Below, piece after piece: positions 46,401 through 58,400 of a stretch of 64,000 nt of DNA (position 1 is the stretch's first letter; the number at the start of each line of letters is the position of its first letter). This stretch comes from Apricaphanius iberus (taxonomy: Eukaryota; Chordata; Actinopteri; Cyprinodontiformes; Aphaniidae): assembly GCA_028564705.1 (NCBI GenBank), contig JAPXFQ010000787.1, forward strand, positions 2,914,001-2,978,000. The letters run 5' to 3'. The notes beneath the pieces were generated by a model. It saw only the letters and a list, made by a program, of their open reading frames with translations, was not told where the DNA came from and ran no database searches. Position numbers and translations under genes: made by a program.

Positions 46401-49400
46401 GAGTACCAAAATAATAGTTTGTGGCAGCCCTACTCCTAACCAATCACAGACACAGAGCCAGGCATACTCGCATCTCAACCACAACAGACCGCCAATGACT
46501 TGAACTTGTGTTGAAGTGCAATCGGTGGAAGAAACTGTTCTGGAAAGGTTTCAGCTGGGTCTGGGCGACAAATCGATTTTATTGATTAATTGAATGTGTG
46601 TTTATGAAGATTAGAATTTTTGGGGAAAATGGAGATTTTTCTCTGACGATACAGTCCTTGGACCTCCATAGCTCAGAGTGATGTCAGCCTGCCTGCGGCC
46701 TACCATCTTTATTTCTAAGGACGCTTTACAGCTTGTTTTTAGTTGGAATTCAGGTTAGCTCCGGGACGGGATGAGTGAAAAAAAAGCAAAGAAAAATGTC
46801 ACTTGCCATTTCTTTTTAAGAAAATCCAGCTAGGGCAAAACCCTGATTAAAATCGGATGTGATATGAAAAAATCTGAGATTTAAATCAAATTGAACTTTA
46901 TTTATGACGTGTTTTTCATACAGAATAGCCTTTCAGAGTGCTTTACAGATTAAAATGAGCCCCCGTGTTTTAACGCCATAGTGCAGACAAGAGTACTGAT
47001 GAAAATGTAAACTTCATAGCAGCAGCTACTGAAGTAACACTTGGGTTTTTGCTTTTGTTCCATTCACAAAAGCTCCTAATCTACACCTGGTAGAGGAAAT
47101 CCCCGGGCTGTGAAGCGTGTTGGTGAGGATCAGAGCTGCCAAGGATCAGGATGTGTTCAGGTCAGAGGAAGGTTGGGGCAGCCTGCTGCCAGGTGCCTGG
47201 TTCATATTGACTAAAGAAACGCTTTCAAGCTTAATTACCTCCTTACACGCACTCACAAGCCACACGGTTTATCTGCATGTCAAACCCAGAGGTTGGAGTA
47301 AATGTCGTTTAAAAGTCGGGAACAGAAAGACTGGTTCTCTGTTAGAGAGGTGTTTGTTCAAAGGCTTTAGAAGATTTTGCTGCTTGGTTATTGACATCCC
47401 CTCTGTACGTCTTCTTTCCCCATTTGTGCTCCGCTGCATTGATCAGCAGTTCTGCTGCTGCTGTGGACTCAAATCAGGAGTCAGTCACTCTGCACGTCTG
47501 GTTGAATAAACGCTGATTACAATGCTCCATATTTGCTGTCTTTATGTTAATCTGACTGTATCACTTTCCACACATGCAAGTATATTTTAATGTATAGGTT
47601 TTGTTTATTCAGCAGTTATTTGCCAAAAAGTCTATCCTTGATGGTATCCTTGAGAGCTAGAGGTTTTAGATGAAACACAAAACAATGGCCTGCCAGATTA
47701 TCCCCATTCGTGTATCAACTCTTTAAGCGCCATCGGTGACTAAAGCTATAGCTGCAGCGATGGTCCCTCCTGTAGTTACTACGTCACGAGATGGTACACC
47801 TATTTAACTTCAGTCTGAACAATATGTATGGGAGTTATCATGTAAAACTTGGAAGACACTAGCTAGAAATTCAAGTTAGAAATTGACTATTGTTGTTTTA
47901 GATGTTGAATTCTGGAGCGTCGTTAGGAAAGAAACACACGCCGCCAGTTCTTAGAGGAAAAAATTGTAGAATTAAAAAGCAGATATGTTTTATCAGTTTT
48001 ATAATCCGGTGTGACACAGAAGCTCTACTTTCGCCTCGTCATTTGCCCGTTTTGTTTTTCAGACACGTTTACTGCTGCAGGCTTCAAATGCATATTTCAT
48101 GATTGGGGCCACCTACAGGTCTGGGGGAGTAAAAGTAGCGTTTCGGACCGTTCTGTGTATCATGGCAGCATGGATGGATTTCATTTGTTCTCTGATTACT
48201 TTAAAGTCAGCTGTGAGAGAAGCTGTTGAAACGAAGCATTAGAAAGGCACCAGCCCAACTGGGATAGCCTTCTGGACTGAAATAACTATCCCATAAATGT
48301 CAGGGTAACAACGTTGATTTGTCTTAATTTCTGAGCAAAGTCTTTTCAAGTTCTAGCTGGAATAATCGTATTGGTGAAACATGTTTCTAAAACCAGATTT
48401 CTGAAGCTGCAGTAAATGCTGGTGAACTGAGGGGGCAGTAGAGGAATATTTCATTCTTAAGATGTCTGTCTTGTCTGAGTGTCGGTGGATTATATTTCTA
48501 CTGCAATCCGTTGAAGATCTGTGTGCCAAGAAAATCTCCCCCACAAGGGCTGTACAGTGCCACATATATGTTTCATGTGTTATGAAAAAAACTGTACGAT
48601 AAACGTTTTTCATACGTAGCAACTATGCGACAGCTCTGCAAGCTACATGTTTTGGGTTTTTAGCTGTAACATGCCACCAGGACAGATAAAGCAAATCTTA
48701 ACGCTACTTAGTGGCTGTAGTCACTACCTGTTTGCTAAATACAGTCACGTGATGTCACCCCGTTCAGGCTGAAAAAAGAAGGGAACGGTGTTGCCATCGC
48801 AGTGACTGTTGCTATATGGAGCAGCTCTTTAGATCCCTCTAGCGACTCTTTCTTAAAAAAGCGACAAACCTAGCGACTTTGAGCACAAAGCGCTAACATT
48901 TTGCAGCTCCTCCCACCAACATGCCCCGGCAGAGCAGATATTTACCCCGCTGAGTCCAGAAGGCTGATAAATTGCGTACACTCGAAGCCGCCACTGGCTA
49001 ATCACGCTAGATGCGAGTACAAAAAAGTTTCCATCTTAGGGCTGGGCGGTATACTGAAAATTTACAGAAAGCAAAATTTATGACTGTTGCTGAAATCCTT
49101 TTGCCCTTGCCGTTAAATTCGGTATGTAAAAAAATAAAATAAAATAAAAACGTGTTTTAGTTTAGCGGTACTCCTGCCCGTTTAGGAAATGAGCGTTGCT
49201 TTTAGTTTTCAGAAAAATGCGACTAGCGACAAAGTCACATTTTATGGTTTTATTGGAAACTTAGACTAACGTGGAGCACGTATGTTTGTTACTGCAGCAA
49301 CCGAGCTGCTGCCAAACCAGAGCGTTTCTAGCCCAACAGCTCCACCCGCTCGGGTCCGCATAGTCCTGCTCAGGCGGAGCAGATATTAACCCCGCTGAGT

Positions 49401-52400
49401 TGTTGCTTGACGCTGCTACCTGTTCCCACTTGTGCTGCGATGTAAAACATTTTCTGTCTAAAATAAATGACTGCAGACTAAAATTAGATATTTCACTCAG
49501 CCCATCTCACGTCCTCACCTCATCTGATGTGTGTGAACACTTCTGAGTTCAAACTGTACTCTAAGAAATACAAAAAGGAGTGGGAATCAAACACTGAATT
49601 AAAGGGCGGTTTGAAGCTGTTGAATAGCAATAAGCCACCACATAATAGTGGGAATAGTTATCATCCATATCGTTCACTCTTATGGAGGTGAACTGCTCAA
49701 TATATAGCGATGTAGTTTTGAGGCCATATCACCCAGCCTGTTATTTACATCGTCTCATTCGAAATAAATATTCATGCCATTATTAAATTAAAAAATACTT
49801 TATTGATCCCAAAGAAAAATGAAGTCCAGTAGCTCTATCCAAATTTCTTCCTGGAGTTTTTGTAAAAAGGATCTGCTGTAGCAGTCTGTTAAAATAAAAC
49901 TGAAGAAGCCTCTGACTAGAGACACACAGACGATCAGAGTTGTCCAATATTACACATCGCTGTTACTAGCACAGTTTACTTGTAGGGATGTGTGTTGGCA
50001 AGATGTATCGCTACACAAATGAAACGATACGGTATATTGTTATATATTTCACGATACTATGAGAAAGATCATATAATGTGATTTTTAAAAAATCTTTATT
50101 CAGCTGTAGAATCTGCCACTGTCAGCATTCTAAACAAACCAACCTGTTTCCTACTTAACTAATTCTAATTTTATTACTAGATCTGGTGAAAACAGCCACC
50201 TTCAGTCATACTATTAATTTTACTACAAAAATGTATCTCCCCATTAATGGTTCTATTTAAATTCTAAAAAGCAAAATCCAAATAAAATTGTAAACATTGC
50301 TTTTGAGTAGACAGTATTAGGAAATTAAATATTGCATTAAATATCAATTTTTTTTCTCATCTTGTACTGACATAGTGGCCAATGAGCATATATCTACTCC
50401 CACCCCAATGGCTTATGATTATTAGAGACTTAGTGATGAAGCTATGGAGAGGATAGTGAGGAAATGTCCCAGATTTCCCCATGTAATTGCATTATTTTTC
50501 ACATCAGTCTATCAATTGTCTTGGAATAAAATTATCCGATTATCCTTGAATTAAATCTTAATAAAAAAGTTTCTGAATCCAGACATTGGCAAGCCCTACT
50601 CTGAGATGCCCGGAGGAGGAAGTTCATGTTGGTGCTTGTATCTGTGAGCTTGTGATAAATGACAGGTGGGACGTAACTAGAGAACGCGCTCTGATCACCA
50701 GCCGAACAAGACCCCGACATACTTCAACTCCTCATCCTGTGGCACTTAGGACCTTATCCCCAACCCAGAGAGTTCACTTCACCCCCCCTTTTTTTTCTGG
50801 CTGAAGACCATGTTAGGCCATGTCCACACATAACCGGATAAACATGTTTTTCAGCACATTCATAGACGTGGTTAACCTATCTAATCAGAGTAACTTTCTA
50901 TCCTCTATCTTCAGCACGCAGCATTCATGCAGCTTGTAAAAGCAAACAAACAAAACACGCTTTAACAATGGATAATACCAACACAGCTCTGAGGGCATAA
51001 ATGCTGTTTGTGAGAGTAAACACAGGTCGCACATGTGATGAGCATTTTTTGTCGTGGATAGTGCCATAAGAATCTCGATTCTTAGCTCAATGATTTTGAA
51101 TCCATTTTTAAATAAATAAATAAATAAAAACAATTTTCAAAATGTTTTTCTGTTTTTTTGGTTTTGTTTTATATACAGCCCAGGCTTGGCAAAAGGTTTA
51201 TGTTCACTTTATTATGAAGTATATTTAAGTATTTTGCAGTTTACTTCAGAAAGTCTTCACTTTTCATTCATTCTATGATAAAGGTTTAATATGTGGGAAG
51301 TAGAACATTCAGAAAATTATAAATATTTTCAATACTATAGTGAGTTAAAAATCTCCAATATTGAAGCCTTTCAATTGAAATTTAATATGCACTGACAAAA
51401 AAAAAAAATCATAAAAGAATTGAATTGGGAGAAAAGCATTTTTTTTTTTTTACTAATGGTATTGATTGTGAATTGATTCTGAATCAAGAATCGGTTCTGA
51501 ATTGAATCGTCACTCCACGAATCGTGAGTTGTTGTAAGATTCACATCCCTACTGTTTAATTTACCAGCTGATGGGAAACATTCTAGAAAGGAGTCTGTTT
51601 TTATGCCCGTTATCGTCGATCTCTGTGCAAAGCTCCCATCATTTAAAGACCAATTCTAACCACTTTTCTGAAAGAAGCATTACTTAGTCAGAGGGGATCT
51701 TACTTAATGCTGACCCACATTTAGAACCCAAGCAGAGCAGCTGGTTGTGAACAATGTGTGATGTGTAAAGTGAGTAGGAGCTCTGTGAGAAGACTTGTTG
51801 GCGCAAAGTGGGCCTGAAATCCCTTAGACGGCATCGGCCATCTGCTACACGAAGCCCAGAAAAGCCTCCAAAGGCTGCGAGCTACAAGTAAAGCTGAGTT
51901 TTATTTCCCCCAGGCGTGACGCGCGCCTTCCCAGTGCTTCTTCGTGCACAGGAGGAATAATTGTGGGAAACTTCTGCTATTCCTGGTCAGATTTTCCTTA
52001 TTTAACGCTGCCCTCCGTCTTCCCTTCCAGGAGCACCACCTCCAGCGAGCCATCTCGGCACAGCAGGTCTACGGAGAGAAGCGGGACAGCATGGTCATCC
52101 CGGTCCCCGAGGCGGAGCGCAACATCCCGCACTACGAGCTGCTCTACCCCGGGGACTTCAAAATGCCAAAGCAGCTTATTCACATACAGCGTGAGTAGTG
52201 GGCCGCCTGCAGGGCGCTGCCGACGCCGCTGTGCAACGGGGTTCCTGGTTGGGAGGCTTCTGTATTCATGTTCTGTTGTTCTAATAATTATTAAGCTTTG
52301 ATCAACGGCAGATGTGAGTTTTTTTTTTTTTGGCCCATGCATAGTTTTTCAGTTGATGGAAACGTTTAGAAATGTTCCGACTTCCAGGTTTTATTCCAGC

Positions 52401-55400
52401 TCTGAGTTTTAAAAGTCCTTCATCTATTGTTCCGTCATCTGTGTGTCCAATTATTTGTCCATCTTCTTATCCCCACCCATTGTTTTCATTCATTGGTTCT
52501 TTGTTCGACCCTCAGTTGTCCATCTGTCCCTCACCTGCCTGGCCCTCGTCCATCTATCCATCCATTCATTTCTTCTTGTGTTACGTGTTCATTTGTCAAT
52601 CAGCGTCCTTTTGTCTTTCCCTCATGCATCCATCCTCCGTCCATCCATGTCTTTTTCCCCTCTGTCAATCACTCTCTCAACCAACTTTGTGTCCTCCTGT
52701 ACATCCTGTCTTTCCCCAAGTCCATCTATCTGTCCCTCCCTTCCGCCCTTGGTCCACCTGTCCCTCATCTGTCCGTCCCCTAATCTACACATGTTCCTCT
52801 TTCATCGGTCCATTCGTCTGTCCTCATTCATTCACAGATGCGTCTTTCCCTTTCTCTCTGTCCCTCCATCCGCTTCTCCCTCATCTACCTGCTCATCAAT
52901 CCTTTCAGACTTTTTCTCTGATTTTTCTTTTATTAATTTTTTTATTTAGTCTGTAGACATTTTTGAAGAATCTGCCATAAATAAACTCACAATATTTTTT
53001 TCTGTGCTTAAAAATAAGAGGAATACAGATGACCGCAAACTGGAAAAGTTTGACATATATAGAAATGACCATTGGATAACTGGAAGCACAGATGTTGAGT
53101 CATTCCTCACATCCTTCTCGGCTTATTGTGTCTCTAGCTTTCAGTCTGGATACGGAGCTGCCGGACTACGACCTGGACACAGAGGACGAGACGTTTGTGA
53201 ATAAGCTGAAGAAGAAAATGGAAATCACGCCGCTGCAGTTCGAGGAAATGATTGATCGGCTTGAGAAGGGCAGCGGGCAGCAGGTATCCGTCACTGTTAA
53301 CCTGACCCGTTCATGGAGGTTCCTTATATCGGACTCCAAAAGATTTACACGTTTACACGAGTATTACAAAATATGTCAGCAGCTCTTCTGATCGGTTGGT
53401 GTGACAGAAAAACTAAAACGTAGTTTTGTGGCATTTTGTCTTTAAAACTGATCTGTGTTCCATTTTGTTCTAAAAGTTTGTAACGTTTTTAGAATAATTT
53501 CATGTAGTTTTTGGGCTGTTGACCGCCTCCTGAGATGAGCAACAGGTTTTCATGTTTGAACATGAGATATTTACACAAAGACAGTAAAAGCACATTTTTC
53601 TGTTTTGTTTTACGTTAGGATGCACCAATCCACTTTTTTGATCCTTGATACAGATATGAGGTTCATAATCAGCCGATACCAATCCCAACTGGGACAGAAT
53701 TACATAAACTGTGTGCCAAGGATGCAACGATGCCACTTTTTTCAAACCGATACGATACCAATACTTGGATCTGAGTACTTGCTGATGCAGAGTACGAATG
53801 CAGATAGTTCTGACACACACAAACATGCAATCAATTGGACGACAGGTTTTATTTTCTTCTTCGCTTGTTACAAAAATGGTGAACTAGAAAAACCCCAAAC
53901 TAAAATAAACATTTTCTATGAAATTAACTGATACACTACATAACTGTATTGGCCCCAATACCAGTATCGGTATCTGTGCATCCCTAGTTTTACATACAAA
54001 CTCTGCCTGAACTGTTTCAACACAACAGTACTGTCTGATTAGATAATAAAATATACTTTTAGCCTAGCATGAAAGTATTTGGTTGCTCGTCTTGTGCACC
54101 GAAGTTCTTCTTCATCAATGTCTTTATGTCCCCTGAAAGCTTTAATCGTCTGTTTTTACACCGACTGCTCTTCTTAACCTGCAGCAGCTCTGGTTCCTTC
54201 TTTCCTTCCAGCCCCATTACCTTTAACATTAGAGCTGCATGTCTTCATGTTTTCCATCTGCAGGAAAAACTACAGTTAGTGTCTTTTTCAGCAAATAATC
54301 TTTCCCCAAGTCTCTGACTTACACTTTCCTGCTATAGAGCGCAACCCCCCCCACCCTGGAGGCTTTTAGCAAGTAAAAAAAAACTATAAACCTGCTCCCT
54401 CGTTGCATTGGCTGCAGGGTCCAAAGCGTGTGAATAAAGTGTCGGCTTATCGTGTGAAGGTTAGGGTGCATGATGATCTGTCTCAGGGCTGTCTCTGTGC
54501 AGGCAGGAGGAAACTGATCCTGTTATTTCTGTGCAGCTGGTCAGTCTGCAGGAAGCCAAACTGCTGCTGAAGGAGGACGACGACCTCATCAAGGAGGTGT
54601 TTGACTACTGGAGCCGCAAGAGGAAAGCCTGCAAGGGCGGCTCGCTCATCCCCACCGTCAAGCAGGAGAAGAGGGACGGCTCCAGCACCAGCGACCCCTA
54701 CGTGGCCTTCCGCCGCCGCACAGAGAAGATGCAAACCAGGAAGGTTGTACAGCAGCATGGGGGTCGCGCGTTGGGGTTTCGCTGGTGTTGGCGGAGTCTT
54801 GTTAACCCTCGCTGAATCCTCTGCTCTGTTGCCAGAATCGGAAGAACGACGAGGCGTCGTACGAGAAGATGCTGAAGCTACGCAGGGACCTGAGCCGCGC
54901 CGTCACCATCTTGGAGATGATCAAGAAGAGGGAGAAGGTCAAGAGGGAGCTGCTGCACCTCACCCTGGAGGTGGTGGAGAAAAGGTACGAGGAGGAGTTC
55001 AGAGTTGAACTCGTAGCCCCACATCTTCAGTAATACCTGCTTTATTGTTTACTTGTGAAGAGTACGGTTTTGAGAAAAGAACCGTTCAGAGGTTTAAAGT
55101 TTTAGACTTTATCTCATTCATCTGAAATCATCCGTGTCCAGCAATTTGGGAAAACAAATTTTATTTGAGGGTTTTCATGAATGGGATACATTTGGAAAAA
55201 TAAGAAATGATTTGGACTCTTCTTTTAACGGTTCCATTCATCCATCCATCCGTTGATCCAATCTGTTTCTCTTTGCCTGTTTCCTCGTCCATCTGTTTGT
55301 CCATCTTTCACTTCATAGATCTTCCGGTTTTTCATCTTTTCCATCATCTCAGCTGTTTGTTCCGTTCTTTCCCTCCACCCTTCCGTCACTCTTCCCTTCT

Positions 55401-58400
55401 CTCCATCTGTTTGTGTCATCCATCCTTCTATATAGTATTTTCCTGTCAATCTATCCTTCTTTTAATCCATAGGATCGTCTTGTTTATCCATCCAATCATT
55501 GTTCTAATTCTCTCTGTGTGTTGTACATCCGTTTCTCCATTTCTTCATCCATCCATGTTTTTTCTCCCTTTTTTCTGCAGCTTGCATATTGTTGTTTTTG
55601 CAATATGTTTTTGCCATCAATTAACAACAAACTTTAGTATTTATAAATGGACTAAAACGATTTAGATGTCTGATAGTTTGTCTGAAAATGAATCTGAATG
55701 TCATATCAGTGTGTCATACTTGGTGGTGTTCTCTTATCATTCATTTAAATTGTTTCAGAATCCTGTTCCTAGGTAGTTGATGGTTGATTGGCATTTTCAC
55801 GATAATTACAAGTGTTTGAATGCATTAGCAGCATTAATCCAGACCTGAAGTCTCTGCTGTAGTTTGTTCAGAAAAGCCGAAAAGTTTGGTCCTCTCTGGT
55901 AACCCAAAGTTTCTGCTTTGTTGATTCTGTTAAATGGCAGTGAACTTCTAAAGTCGTGTTTTATTTGATCAATTTAAAGTGGAGCTTGTTTATTGAGCCG
56001 GGCGTTCCAGAGGATATCATCTTATTTACTCTGTATTCCCGGAGAATATGTCTCTCCCCTCTCAGCTGTGCGGTCACATCATCAGATAGAAACGATATTC
56101 TCTCCCTGGCTCTTTTTAAATAGTAGATTTCTTCCCTGCGTCTCAGCGGAGCCGCCGCCGTGCGTCCAGACAGGAGGCCAAACAGAACGGGGGTCTTCAG
56201 AAAGCAGCTGTCAGACGGAGCCTAAATTGTACTCGTCCACTTGAAGTGGTTTCGATTCATAGTGACATTTCAATTTCCTGCAGTCATCTCGATCCACTTC
56301 CTGTCCGCTCACCACAGCTAGTGCTCCCTCCCCTGCTGCTGTTAGACGGAGCGACCCGGCTGCTGCTGTGGACGGCTCGTCTGTGGCGTTTTGGGGTTCT
56401 TCCTTTGCACCAACATGGTTTCCTTCCATCAGACGCTCCTCTGTGTTTGACGTTACTAACCCTAAAGTTTCCCGTCTTCCTCTGACCTTTCCCACCAGGA
56501 ATGTGATGCCTGATTTTGGCGCTGAGGTGATGGCCGAGGCTCAGCAGCGGGCTCTGGTGAAATCCGTCTACACCATTCCCATCATCCCCCTGTCCAGCAG
56601 TAACCAGTGCAGACACCAGGACCACCACATGGACATGAAGGACTACAAGAAAGTGAGAACCCACAGCTTCCTTTTTCCTGCTTCTGCATGTCCATTTTGG
56701 GTCATTAGTGATTTATGCCTCATGGTGAGATATTATCAGCTAATATTGCTGCTCATTTGGATGATTAGTTTCAAAACGTGAATATTCCATTGGAGCGATT
56801 TCAACAAATATTTTGAACTACAGAAATGTGATCTGATCTCCAGATTCTGCTAATGTTCAGTCCTCTACAGCTGTTACAGGTCATGGCGGGTTAAACATGC
56901 AGGGCAGCCGGGCTGTTCTGAGCGGCAGTCCTTCAAGTTTTAGATGCAAACCTCGCTCCAACCCGCCTGAACCAAATGGCTGACTCAGCAGTCCTCCAGC
57001 TCTGCAGACGCCTGGCAGCAAGGCATTGATTGTGTAGCTCTCTAAGACTGGAGTTTAACGTTCTGGTCTCTTTTAGGATTGCTCATAAGATGATGAGCTG
57101 AAGGAGCGTGTAGATGGGAATTTTCTCCGATAGAAATTCATTTTATGAACTTGATGCTTTGCTGTTGTTTGAAACTTGATCTGCAGGGAAAAATCCAGAA
57201 TATTTGGCGGGAAAAGTTTTGTCACCCCATTGCTGTCTTTTATTGTTAAGATGTTCAACGTTGACTTCAAAGTTCTTCAGGCTTTCAGTGAAAATCTGTA
57301 GAAATCAATTAGCCATTCCACAGAGGCTATAAGGCTAGTCGATGTTATTTGTTCCAGTTCATAAGGATGCAACAAAACGGGAACCTTTACAGTTTAAAAT
57401 AAATGGGTGAAATAGTTTGTGTGCAGACTAGTACCTGTCTTGGCCAACAAAATGGTGTCTCTGAGTTGCCTTGGCGTAAGGACAGATGATGAAGGAATGA
57501 GTTGTGGTTAAAGACTTCTTCACACAAAGGCTTTTGGAGGTTGAATGAAAAATAGTTATAATTGGACTTGTTTGTATAAACTACAATAATCACACTCTAA
57601 ATGAATTTCAAATGCAGCAAAATGGGTAAAATTACTGCAAAATATGCCGATGCTTCAGAACCACACTGCCAGTTATTAGCGTCTCATAACGTAGCTCCGC
57701 TGTGAGCTCGTTAAAGCTTCGACGGCTTTCCTTGTTTCAACTAAAATCTACAAACCTTTCTTCCTCGCTCCCCAGAATCTTTTTTTTTTTCTTCCCTGAA
57801 CTCTGAAGGCTGAAAGGAACCCGACTAATCCTCGTAGAGTCTGTTCAGCCAGGGACGCATGGTCCCGCGGGGGAAGTCTGGGTGAAAGGTGACATGGCGC
57901 GAATAGCTGCCATCTGGCTCGGCGGCGGAGGCGGCATCTGCCACGTGCCGCCATCTGCATATCAATGGCTCGCCGTTGTTCCTACTGGCTATTAACAGAC
58001 TGTGGATAGACTCTCACCTCTGTGTTAACAGCGGTTATCGACTGGATCAGAAAGTAGGTCATTACGTTTTCACAGACTGGAGTCTAAAAATGTCGTTCTT
58101 TGTGTTTTTATAGCCTGAGAAGGCAGAGGCCGTACGAACCAAACGGAAATACGAGAAGAAACCCAAAATGGCTCCGATGTCGGCGCCTCACCATCCAGGG
58201 CCCTCTGTGTTCAACCCCAAGGACCTCAACCAGTATGATTTCCCCAGCTCAGATGAAGAGCCTTTCTCACAGGTATTTAGCTTCCAGTTGAGGTGAATTT
58301 TTGGATCCTTTTCCATGTTTTCAGTATGAAATGAAACGTTTTATAGTTTTACTCTTAACTAACTTCCTTATGTGGTTTTGTTAGATCCATTCAGGTTCCT

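Larger units (their letters stand above)
40417..52030. other. epc1: epc1 intron 1, 11.6 kb
   Basis: The first 500 bp is the rest of the CpG island. The rest is AT-rich with several MITEs (listed separately), a 24-base T-run at 43403-43426, and a Rex1-type LINE 3' end at about 49785-49930. I see no host exon. The open frame at 40458-40931 is a by-product of GC richness. Confidence 0.75.

Noticed and set aside
52372..52956. Three overlapping long open frames (up to 194 codons)
   Set aside because: They lie in a CATC/pyrimidine-rich tract that rarely forms stops. The translations are Ser/Pro/Phe/Leu low complexity, with no splice logic relative to epc1.
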